Source: Rhynchospora pubera
Taxonomy: Eukaryota; Streptophyta; Magnoliopsida; Poales; Cyperaceae
Assembly (NCBI GenBank): GCA_028095005.1
Contig: CM051461.1
Location: 167,903,144 to 167,967,143 of the forward strand
DNA: 64,000 nucleotides
Direction: 5' to 3'
Shown here: in pieces, positions 10,977 to 19,790 of the stretch
Layout: each line of letters begins with the position of its first letter
Numbering within the stretch: the stretch's first letter is position 1
Notes under the pieces: model-generated
The model's database searches: none
What the model was told of the DNA's origin: nothing
Seen by the model: the letters and a program-made list of their open reading frames with translations, nothing else
Made by a program: the position numbers and the translations under genes

Positions 10977-11419
10977 ACTCATTCAAACCAATTTTATTTT
11001 TTTTTTATCAAAATTCAACCCAATTTCTCTTGTAATTGGAATGCTTTTCTTAATTGAACAGTGGTAGAGCGCTCCTCTACTTAGTCCAAAAAAAAATAAT
11101 AATAAATAAATAATTCAACCTAAAATTAAATCCTAAATCAGATGTGTAGAATTTTTCAGTTGTATTATAAATGAAACTTAGTTTCGATCAGAGTTACCAT
11201 ATATATATGCTATGCACTATCATTTTTTTTTCTAAATTTTGTAGGGACTAACATAAATTTGTAACTTATAAGACTTTTCAAATTTTTTTTATTTTGGGCG
11301 GGGGGGGGGGGGGGGGGCGGCTGGGTTGGGGACGCTTTTATCTATGTCCCTTTCAATTAAACCTGGCATATATTGTCTTACCTCTAGATTTATATATTAT
11401 CCTTGCAACTACAATCTTC
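10977..11419. other. AT-rich spacer with an 18-bp G run
   Basis: No gene. A tRNA-like patch, CAGTGGTAGAGCGCTCCTCT (about 11060), could be the head of a truncated SINE. A homopolymer of about 18 G lies at 11300-11317; its length may be imprecise because of sequencing. Confidence 0.4.
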
Positions 11420-11753
11420 AATTTTTTTTCCTCCAAAACTGGAAGAAAATAATTAACATCTTTCCAGAATTATACGTGACTTAAGCTAGTATGTATTTAG
11501 CTTGTACGTCAGAGTAAGGAATCGACTTAAAATTCCTAAGGCTGCCAATGGGTAGATGGTATTAAAGCTAATTTTTTTTCCTCCAAAACTGGAAGAAAAT
11601 AATTAACATCTTTCCAGAATTATACGTGACTTAAGCTAGTATGTATTTAGCTTGTACGTCAGAGTAAGGAATCGACTTAAAATTCCTAAGGCTGCCAATG
11701 GGTAGATGGTATTAAAGCTTGTACGTCAGAGTAAGGAATCGACTTAAAATTCC
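11420..11753. repeat. 150-bp tandem duplication plus a partial third copy
   Basis: The block starting ATTTTTTTTCCTCCAAAACT at 11421 repeats essentially unchanged at 11571 (period 150). A partial third copy of its interior (TTGTACGTCAGAGTAAGGAA) follows at about 11719-11753. The near identity implies a recent slippage or unequal-exchange event. Each copy includes GGCTGCCAATGGGTAG, which resembles the terminus of the element family at 13302-14134. Confidence 0.9.
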
Positions 11754-12817
11754 GTTCAAATTTTCTATACCCGTACTCTATATATCCGTATTCGTTAAAA
11801 ATTAATTTTACCCGTATCCTATCTGTACCTCGTAATAATTAACAATAAGGGTAGGATAATCATATATAATGGATAATAACAATATTATTAATTTAATAAA
11901 AAAATATATAATGCGCTAAATAAATAACACCAAATAAATACACTGTTGTATTGGATCGGATTACATTTTTACTCTTGATAACCTGATTTTTACCCGATCC
12001 GTATAATGTTATTATCAATTTGGAGTAAAAAGTTTCTAGATTAAATTTTCCTTATTCAGTTACACGGCACAAGCGACAACCTTACCGTCGTTATTTGTTT
12101 GATGACTCACTAAACCTTTTTTTTCTTTTTTTCTTTTTTTTTTGCATATTGAGAGGTTCAATATGTTTCAGTAATATAATCCTCAAATATGAGACTTCTT
12201 TTACATTCATTTAATCAACTATGATTTTTCTGGACCATATCGGAGTGGCGTCCAAAACACATACAACTTACATCAAAAATATATTTAACATCGACAAGTA
12301 GACAATTATACAGTTACATCACAAATATATCTTTCGTTTCAGAGACAAATTGATACTGGTACCTGCTGATCTGGACCTTACAAATATTGTAAATAGAAAA
12401 ACACAAAAAAAAAAAAATTGAAGTATGTAAAGACATACTGTTTTACATAATTAAGTGGCAGAATTATTTTTCGCGGATAATCATAGAGCAAAAGTGCCCT
12501 TCAGAAGATCTAATTGGCATCTATTGCCATTTGTGATTTATTTACATAGTTATTGTTTAGTTATATAATTATTGATATTGTATCGTTAAAAATAATGATA
12601 AGCTAATTGAAATCATCACAACCTGTTTGACCCGTGTAACCCGCAAAACACGTAAGAACCTATATCTAAAAAAACCATCTAGGTTAGGTTGGATTACGGA
12701 TGGGTCATTTAAAAAATTTTCAACCCGATATAATGGGTTGGATTGAAATTTTGATCAAAAAATTTTAACCCGTCCGTTTGTAGAGCGCTACTAGCATGAT
12801 CATATATACATACATAG

Positions 12818-12872
<55 letters not shown>

Positions 12873-13058
12873 TGTAAAATTTTACCCATTAGATAATGGG
12901 TACGAAATAGTCCTTACCCTCACTCATACCTGATAAGGTTTAAAAAAAAATTCTTTACACATACCTACACCCGTTAGTCTAACAAAAATAAAATCTTACC
13001 CACACCAACCTTATAAAAAACGGTACATATATGATAAATAGATTTCATTTACAGCCCT
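11754..13058. mobile_element. Decayed element of the 13302-14134 MITE family with nested repeats
   Basis: Internal blocks (TACCCGTATCCTAT..., AAGGGTAGGATAA, ATAATGGATAATAACAATATT) match the left half of the element at 13302-14134. The sequence ends at 13058 with CATTTACAGCCCT, which matches that element's right terminus CTATTGACAGCCCT. The left end probably lies within the 150-bp duplication. The interior holds a (TA)n tract and a further CCCGTTTGACCC-type repeat at about 12615-12780. No host gene is seen. Confidence 0.5.
12822..12869. repeat. (TA)n microsatellite
   Basis: About 24 uninterrupted TA units. Confidence 0.95.
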
Positions 13059-13301
13059 AAACATCCCTTTCTTTCATGTTTGCAATGTTTCTTTTTAAAT
13101 TTTATCTTTCACAAAATCAAATAGCAATATAGCTTGTTTCTAAAATACAAATGACACCTAATAACTGGACAAAAGGATAGAGATATTTTTTATTTATTTA
13201 TTTTTTTTGTCTTGGCATCGCAGGTTACATGAGAGGTGTCAAAAAAAATAAATAGAAAAATAAATAAATAAAAAGAACATTCGATAAAGTGAAATTGAGA
13301 T
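13059..13301. other. AT-rich spacer
   Basis: T- and A-rich runs; no gene or clear element. Confidence 0.35.
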
Positions 13302-14134
13302 AGGACTGTCAATGGACACGATACGATATGATAGAAAGTATTTTCATATCCGCATCCGTTAAAATTTTTTTTACCGGTATCCTACCCATACCCATTAAAA
13401 AATCGTTTTACCATACCCTACCCTAACCGTACCTGTTAAGAATTAACGGTAAGGGTAGGATAACAGTACATAATGGACAATAATAATATTATTAATTTAA
13501 TAAAAAATATATAATGTGCTAAATAAATAATATCAAATAAAATATATGGATAAAGTACAACATTTAGATAATACTTTAGAGGCTGTTTGGATGGGCCGGA
13601 ATTGCAAATTTCGGACATTTTATATGCCAAATTTATTATAAACAATCCAAACTCTTCACAAAGTTACACACTTTCCAATCAATTTATGCCTAGGAATTGC
13701 AAATTTTTCAAATTCTCCAAATTCCTACAACATCCAAACAGCCCCTTAGATATAATAAAAATCACAAAATATTATTCTCATATCAACTGAATTCAAGAAA
13801 TCTATACAACTAATTATAAATTATAATATAATATAGAGTGTAAATTAATTTTTCTTTAACATAAATAAATTTTGATGAAGATTGAAACTAATAACATATC
13901 TTACGATATATGTTAATAACATGATTATATATACATATATTTGTAAAATTTTACCCTTTAGATAATGAGTACGAAAATAAATTTTAAATGTACCTAATAA
14001 GTTAACAAAAATTTTTCTTTACCGATACCCATACCCATACTCATACTTGTTAGTTTAACGAAAATAAAACCTTATCCATACTCGTCTTATCGAATACGGT
14101 ACGGTTAGGATAAACGGGTTCTATTGACAGCCCT
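13302..14134. mobile_element. 833-bp MITE with 10-bp target-site duplication
   Basis: Left terminus AGGACTGTCAATGGACACG and right terminus GGTTCTATTGACAGCCCT are imperfect inverted repeats. The element is flanked on both sides by the identical 10-mer AAATTGAGAT (13292-13301 and 14135-14144). A TSD of 9-10 bp suggests a Mutator-like origin; an 8-bp hAT duplication extended by chance is the alternative. It has no coding capacity and contains a nested Tourist-like MITE. Confidence 0.85.
13579..13745. mobile_element. Tourist-like MITE (TSD TTA), nested
   Basis: Termini GAGGCTGTTTGGATG and CATCCAAACAGCCCC are inverted repeats, flanked by TTA at 13576-13578 and 13746-13748. TTA duplication with GGGNCTGTTTGGAT-type ends is typical of PIF/Harbinger-derived Tourist MITEs. 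It is inserted inside the 13302-14134 element, so it is younger. Confidence 0.88.
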
Positions 14135-14144
14135 AAATTGAGAT

Positions 14145-14329
14145 TGAGAAGTAATGAAAGTAGCATGCTTTTTTTTTTTGAAAAATTTGATTTAACACGA
14201 AAATTAAGAAAGTCTGGGCACCAACTTCTCAAGAAAGCCTAGGCACGGTAATGTCCAAGATCCAAATTTGAACATAAAATTAAAAAAAAATGCACATAAC
14301 AGGTTCTATTTTCTCAAAGTCAAGCATAG
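14145..14329. other. Spacer left of the Athila element
   Basis: No gene seen; it ends with the CATAG target duplication (14325-14329). Confidence 0.4.
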
Positions 14330-15991
14330 TGATCGAGGATGTGAACCAAGGTCAAACAAATAAATCCTTGTACTCGACTAGTCGCTCGTAGTAGAGTAAA
14401 GGTGTCGAACCCACAGAGATGGATATGAATATTATTCTTATTATTTCGTTAAATCTAGACAGTAAAAATTGAGAGGAGATTTGTAACTCAAATTGAACAA
14501 ATTAAAGGAAGATAAAATTATGCAATTGCAAATAACAAGAGTATGCAAAACAATTGAAATAAATATTTTTGGGGTTTTCTAACGGATAGAGATATGATAA
14601 TAAAAACGCCTTAGGGTTCGATTTCACTTAGAACTGGCCACAGGGTCGCAAGACCTAGCACTTTCGTATTCGGCCTTGCTAATCCACTGTGTGAATGCTA
14701 TGGTCTACCGTTTCGTTGATTTATTCAAGCCAAGGATCCATCTAGCCAAACCTAACTCCCTAACCCTCCGCTCTCGCCTATCGGGTACGGTATTTGGAAT
14801 GGGATCTAGTGTTGAATAACCCTCATCGAGTGTATTGCACCCCCAACTTTCGTTGTTCGGTGGACTTACTCGAGTTTACCAATGGTTTTCTACGAGGTAT
14901 CTAGTTAGATTTTCGCCTAACTAGAAACGTTCACTTTTGGTTAATAATTGGTCGACTTTCGCCATTGACCTACCTCGAAATACTTGCACAGGACTCGATT
15001 AATATAATGTAAAGAAGTTCCCAACAAATGCGCGCGTACAAAAGTCGAGCAATACAAGTAGTAAACAGTCCAAACACAAGCAGTTTCAATCAAAATCCCA
15101 AGGGTAATTGACTTCATCCATCAACAAAACAAATAAACCAAGCAAAACCTAGATCTAAGCTACATCGTTCCCTAAAGCAAAGAGTTTTTAGCCTAACATA
15201 CTAAGAGTAACAGTGCAAATAACAGAATATAGAACTAAACAATCCATAAAACCAGAAAATAGAGGAATCAGTACTAGAAATACACAAATAAACCAGTTTC
15301 TGAGATAAAACCACTGCCAAATGCACAAGAGAAGGTAGAGAATCCGTCGGAGCAGCAAGCAACAGCCCTTACTTCGTCTATGTCCCCTGTCCCAGTCGCA
15401 CAAGCCAAGGAAAGGAGCCGAAAACCAGATCCAGATCTGCTGGGGAGGAAGGAGAGAGAGAATGGAATGAAGAATGGCCCCCTCTATACAAGGAAGGCGC
15501 CTATAACATCCCCCAGCAGCTGTCACATTCAATTCCCCTCAATTTGGGCGGAAATCGAGGCTTCCAAATGGAGAAAACGCCTCCAGAATGCTGCCAGAAC
15601 GCTTTCCATCTATAGCAATTCGGTCCGAATTAGGAGGAATTCGGACCGAATTGATGTCGCTGGATTTCAGAAGATCAGTCTGCACAGGAATTCGGTCCGA
15701 ATTCAGGGGAATTCGGTCCGAATTGCAGGGTCTGGTTCGCGAAACGCCTTGATTCGAGCGGGGCTACTTCATTGGGCTGAGTTGGGGCTTGGTCTAGGCT
15801 AGGCATGAGTCATCTAGCACCTGAATTGCTGCTTTCCTTGCTGGTTTCCTTGGATTCCTACAAATAAGATCAAAGTGCAAAAGGCAGTGCCAAAACTGGC
15901 AAAGAAAGGCAAAAACAGCAATAAATCAAAGCTTTAGTCACGATTTCGATGTAAAGTCCGGTCAAAATAGCAATATAAATATGAGATATCA
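14330..15991 (-). repeat. 3' LTR of the Athila element
   Basis: 1662 bp with TG...CA ends. Differences from the other LTR that I noticed: T/A in the CCTTG[T/A]ACTCG segment near 14372, G/A near 15550 and G/A near 15591. It contains two hairpin modules (15617-15652 and 15689-15724). ORFs of about 114 and 140 codons in the LTR recur identically placed in the other copy and have no recognisable product. Confidence 0.97.
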
Positions 15992-16029
15992 AATCCCCCC
16001 AAACTTAAAACTTGCTTGTCCTCAAGCAA
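15992..16029 (-). promoter_or_regulatory. Polypurine tract plus stem-loop at the 3' LTR (module A)
   Basis: In sense orientation a perfect 7-bp stem TTGCTTG-AGGA-CAAGCAA (16012-16029) is followed by TTTTAAGTTTGGGGGGATT, directly abutting the 3' LTR. The G run (15995-16000) is the plus-strand primer for reverse transcription. The stem-loop next to it recurs at two internal sites with different but complementary stem bases. Confidence 0.85.
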
Positions 16030-17170
16030 AACTCTAAACTTAGAAGAAATGACAAGACTAAGGCTTACGATCGAAATTGACATTTGGAGTTTGGAAATTG
16101 ATTTAGTGCACAGTTCAGTTTGATTTCGATTCACGCTTTTCGAGAAATGCTCAATTGGGGTTCTCAAACTAAGGTCAAATTGTTTTGATTCTGTTCAGGC
16201 AACTCTCGGTCCTAAGGAAACCTTCACCGAGGGCTAAGGGTCCTAGCTTCTATTCATTTAATCACAATGCAAACCCGAGCTTATTCACCCGTTCATTCCC
16301 ATGACCCGAAAGGTTTTGCAAAAGAATTTTTGTTCTAATTAGAAATCTTATAGTGGCTCCCTTCTCAAAACAATTTTCGATCTTTCACCAATTTTTGATT
16401 CTGTAAGTCGAGTCGTGGGGCTTTGCACCCTAGAGGATTAAGCGCGAATCATTGACTTCGAGTGAGCTACTGGCACATGTCGCACCAGTGGGTTTGGTCT
16501 AGTTTCTTTTGCAATTTATTTGCTACGGTCCACTATGAGACTAGCAGGGACTACCCAATCGTCCTCGAGAGCTTTGAGGTATCGATTCCTGACAGCCCGC
16601 AACTAGCCCCACCCTCCAAGCTTAGCTACTGGCACATGTCGCACCAGGGAGGTCGGTCCGGTTTTTACACAATTTTTGCTACTAGCTCCGCCCCCAGAGT
16701 TTGTGGTTAAGTTGGTGTAAAGAAGTCTCATCGCTCCTCGTTTTCACAACTATTTTAAATTGTCCAATTTGAGGTTGCTTGTTGGTGATTCAAGCCTTAA
16801 AGCAATTTCATTCACGAGACAGGGTTCACTTTGCAATTTCTAAGGATAACAAAGTCTTTCTTCAAAATCAAGCGGTTTCACAAGTCCGTTCACTCGGCGA
16901 AAGTTTTCAGTTTTGACTAACTCATGTTCAAATGATTCTTAAGCAACCATGTTTTGGACCCAAAAGCACTTAGTTTCGAAATCCCTCGGCCCATTGGTAC
17001 TCAAACAAACCCAAAATGCCTCAACAACTAGAGTTTTCGAAATCCAAATCAAGATTTTTAGAAAAGAAGTTAAACACTGAGTTTTTGCAATGAATCAGTA
17101 TCAAGAAGAGCTTAGCTATGCTTAAAATCAAGTTCTTAACCCTCAGAAACAGTTTAAAAACGATCGTGAC
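16030..17170 (-). other. Athila non-coding region between env-like ORF and 3' LTR
   Basis: No ORF of note. It contains an exact 24-bp direct repeat (core CTACTGGCACATGTCGCACC) at 16465-16488 and 16624-16647. Its role is unknown; similar long untranslated tracts near the 3' LTR are common in Athila elements. Confidence 0.6.
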
Positions 17171-17193
17171 TCACTTCAGAGAAAACAAGGAAG

Positions 17194-17364
17194 AATTCGG
17201 ACCGAATTCAGATGAATTCGGACCGAATTGGACGTTCTGTTAAAATTCAGCTTAGCAATTCGGACCGAATTCATCTGAATTCGGACCGAATTCGAGGTTC
17301 TGTCCAAAAATTTCTCAACACGCACAGGAATTCGGTCCGAATTCAGATGAATTCGGTCCGAATT
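17194..17364. repeat. Three palindromic hairpin modules downstream of the env-like ORF
   Basis: Pairs of AATTCGGWCCGAATT at 17194/17215, 17257/17278 and 17329/17350. Each pair is separated by exactly 6 bp (CAGATG, CATCTG, CAGATG). Pair-to-pair distances are 63 and 72 bp, with partly conserved filler GTTCTGTNNAAAA. Confidence 0.97.
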
Positions 17365-17449
17365 AAGGTTTCTGTTTTGCGAAATTTTTTCAGAAAACAA
17401 GCAATTTGACGAATTTTTCAAGAGAATAAGGGCTTGTTTCGTTTTTCCT

Positions 17450-17487
17450 CCCCCCCCCAAACTTAAATAAGGCATTGTCCCCAATGC
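17450..17487 (-). promoter_or_regulatory. Internal polypurine tract plus stem-loop (module B)
   Basis: Sense: GCATTG-GGGA-CAATGC stem-loop (17472-17487), then TTATTTAAGTTT and nine G (17450-17458). Same layout as the 3' LTR-adjacent module, but about 1.5 kb upstream and just after the env-like stop at 17534. It could be a duplicated plus-strand primer. Confidence 0.75.
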
Positions 17488-17533
17488 AACACAGAGAAAA
17501 ATAAAATAGGAGGGAAAAAGGAAACCAACCGGA

Positions 17534-19036
17534 TCAGAAGAAAGAGAAATCATGCCCGCCTGAGGTGCGCGCGGGCTCATCATCCGAGTAGTGAGGAGGG
17601 TTGGTGAAGATGTCGTAGGGGTCGATGTCTTGCTCTGGATAGTACGGCTGCGGGGCATTGTCTTGCCAATAGCCGTGCTCGTAGCGGAAATTCCATTCGG
17701 CTTGGTTTTGTTCGATGACATCAACACGCTCGTTGAGACGAGCGATTCCCTCTGCATTTTCTGCTGCTAGGCGTCTTGCCTCACGTGCATCCTCTCTAGT
17801 GGAGATAGAGAGGTTCATGAATTGAGAGAACCAAGCCGGTTGGTCCTGAGGCATGCCATGTGCTTGGGGCATTTGTGGCTCGGCTTGTGGTTCTTCTTCC
17901 ATGTGCACGGGTCCGTGGGTTTCAGCTTGAGCTGCCGGTTCTTGGTGAGGTGGGAGAAGCCAAGTATGAGGCCGGTAATCAACCGGTGCGTTGTAGGGTA
18001 ACTCAAGGTCGGGACGACCTTCCATCTGCAACTTGTACAGAATATGTCCACCTTCCCTCACAATTCTTATGAAGTGGACATCGGAGAAGTATTTCAGGTT
18101 CATGAGGCGGGGGCCGGAGCACGTCTCAGTGGTATTAATCTCAATCCCCTTGTCTCTAGCAATCAAAGTAACATACACCCCCATTGTAATGCTCCCCCCG
18201 GTCCTTCCCTTGTCCCGTACATTACCCCAATGCATAGCCATTATCATGGAGAGATAAGGCTTGACGGGTTGCAATCTCAACATATGGTCGATCAACCGAC
18301 CCTCATCATCATTCAATTGATTAGAAGACTCACCGCGTGCGAAGATGGTTTGAGCTAGAACCCTTTGCATGATGCGAATGGTGGGGTGTTGAATGAATCG
18401 TGCCTTGTAACGCAGCGGTAGTTGCTGCCCAGTAATTGCCTTCCACAAGTCAAGTTTACCTTGCGGCCATTCCGCTCGGTAGAGAGGCGCTTCGTCCACG
18501 GAGTCGGCATGAAATCCCATTATCAAGTCTAACTCATCCGAATCAATGCGGTGAGTTTCGTCGGAGAGTCGGAACTTGATGTAATTGATTTTCTCTTCAT
18601 TGTTGTACTTGATCCTCAACGAGGACAAGAATTCAAGGGTCGGTAAGCGGTAAGTTTGGAAATTGTGATTCCAAAACTTGAGGCTGAAGCCGAGGGCTTC
18701 GGTGAGATGCACAAAATCATCTACGACACCCAATGTGTCCAGGGTGTTGAGGCATACAAGCCGGGTGTTTTCAATGGCCCGGTCTAGAAGAGCTTGGAGA
18801 GAGTGGAGCATGCGGCGGGTGGGGATGGAGAAGCCAAGTTGCCGCTCGAGAGGACGTGCCTCTGGGTCATAGTGGCTATTCTCGTCCTCCGGGTCGGAGT
18901 CGTAATCGACTTGGAGAGAGGGGCGCGGTTTCGGTTGCTTGGATGGGGTGCGGCGGGAGGACTCGCCTTGGGCTTGTTTCCTCTTGCCTTTGTCCTTCCC
19001 GGAGCCGGATGAACTGCGGGTGACTCTGCCGGACAT
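17534..19036 (-). CDS. Athila env-like / ORF-1 protein
   Basis: A 500-aa open frame. It has a basic Ser/Arg/Lys/Gln N terminus (residues about 1-40), then a conserved globular block with FVHLTEALGFSLKFWNHNFQ, IKYNNEEKINYIKFRL and MIMAMHWGNVRDKG, typical of the 'Arabidopsis retrotransposon ORF-1' (ATHILA) family that occupies the env position in Athila elements. After residue about 370 it is Pro/Gln/Glu-rich with a coiled-coil-like segment (TREDAREARRLAAENAEGIA) and an acidic tail. I see no clear signal peptide or strong transmembrane helix, so the 'envelope' label is positional. It probably needs a spliced or subgenomic message, being 755 bp downstream of the gag-pol stop. ATG at 19036 is the first in frame after the spacer. 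Confidence 0.85.
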   Translation of the reverse strand: MSGRVTRSSSGSGKDKGKRKQAQGESSRRTPSKQPKPRPSLQVDYDSDPEDENSHYDPEARPLERQLGFSIPTRRMLHSLQALLDRAIENTRLVCLNTLDTLGVVDDFVHLTEALGFSLKFWNHNFQTYRLPTLEFLSSLRIKYNNEEKINYIKFRLSDETHRIDSDELDLIMGFHADSVDEAPLYRAEWPQGKLDLWKAITGQQLPLRYKARFIQHPTIRIMQRVLAQTIFARGESSNQLNDDEGRLIDHMLRLQPVKPYLSMIMAMHWGNVRDKGRTGGSITMGVYVTLIARDKGIEINTTETCSGPRLMNLKYFSDVHFIRIVREGGHILYKLQMEGRPDLELPYNAPVDYRPHTWLLPPHQEPAAQAETHGPVHMEEEPQAEPQMPQAHGMPQDQPAWFSQFMNLSISTREDAREARRLAAENAEGIARLNERVDVIEQNQAEWNFRYEHGYWQDNAPQPYYPEQDIDPYDIFTNPPHYSDDEPARTSGGHDFSFF

Positions 19037-19402
19037 TGTTCAGAGGAAGAGAAGCGAAGCGGGTCTAATGGGTCGGCTTTGTTTGGGTTGAAAGAGAGAG
19101 AGATAGGGAGAGTGGAGGGTACCACGAGAGAGAGAGTGGAGAGGAGAGTAGATTGGTGGGTCGATCTCGTGGAGAGGTGGGCTGAGGTGGCGGCGCGGCT
19201 AGGAGGTGGGTGCGGCGGCCAAGAGGGGTTAGGAGGGAGGGTTTTTGATTTTGAGTGGTGTTGGGTTCGGATGTGTCGAATGGGAGAGAAGGAAGGGACG
19301 AAGGGAGAAAATAGGGGGTATCGGGTCGGGTCCGGATCCGAAAATTTTTTTTATTTTTATTTTTATTTTTATTTTTTTTTTTTTTGGGCCTGCTTTTGTT
19401 GG

Positions 19403-19443
19403 CCCCCCCCCCCCAAACTTAAATTTTCCATTGTCCTCAATGG
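19403..19443 (-). promoter_or_regulatory. Internal polypurine tract plus stem-loop (module C), between pol and env-like ORF
   Basis: Sense: CCATTG-AGGA-CAATGG stem-loop (19428-19443), then AAAATTTAAGTTT and a run of 12 G (19403-19414). Together with module B it brackets the env-like ORF. Confidence 0.75.
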
Positions 19444-19490
19444 TATTCTGGGGCTGTCAGAAATTGACGAGATTTGAGATTCAGCACTTC

Positions 19491-19516
19491 AATTCGGACC
19501 GAATTCGGACCGAATT
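19491..19516. repeat. Overlapping pair of AATTCGGACCGAATT palindromes
   Basis: Two copies overlap by 4 bp (19491-19505, 19502-19516). This is the only pair without the 6-bp spacer, so it may be a collapsed module. It lies between gag-pol and the env-like ORF. Confidence 0.95.
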
Positions 19517-19790
19517 CACCCCCTTCTCTGAAAATCGGAAAATAAGATTGGCATTAGTTTCGGATGTCTTGGCAGGAAACCCAAGCTAAATAAGTGTACT
19601 AGATTAAGCGTTAGAGCAAAAAGATAAATAAGAGATAAACGTTAGCGTTAGAGAAATCTAATAAATAATTTAAAATGCGAAGAAATTTGAAATAATGAAA
19701 TTAAAACAAAGAGAGAGAAAGCGAGAGAAAATCTTGGGTTGCCTCCCAAGTAGCGCTTCTTTAAGGTTATTAGCTTGACCCTCAGTCGAC

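Noticed and set aside
11300..11317. G18 run as a G-quadruplex regulatory element
   Set aside because: A pure homopolymer of uncertain length far from any gene; no evidence of function.
11760..14100. TACCC-rich patches considered as interstitial telomere repeats
   Set aside because: The motif is irregular (TACCCATACCC, not TTTAGGG) and belongs to the MITE family ending in GACAGCCCT.
15188..15802. ORFs of 114 and 140 codons in the LTR, repeated at 26820-27434
   Set aside because: They lie inside both LTRs, on opposite strands, and match no family; repeated only because the LTR is repeated.
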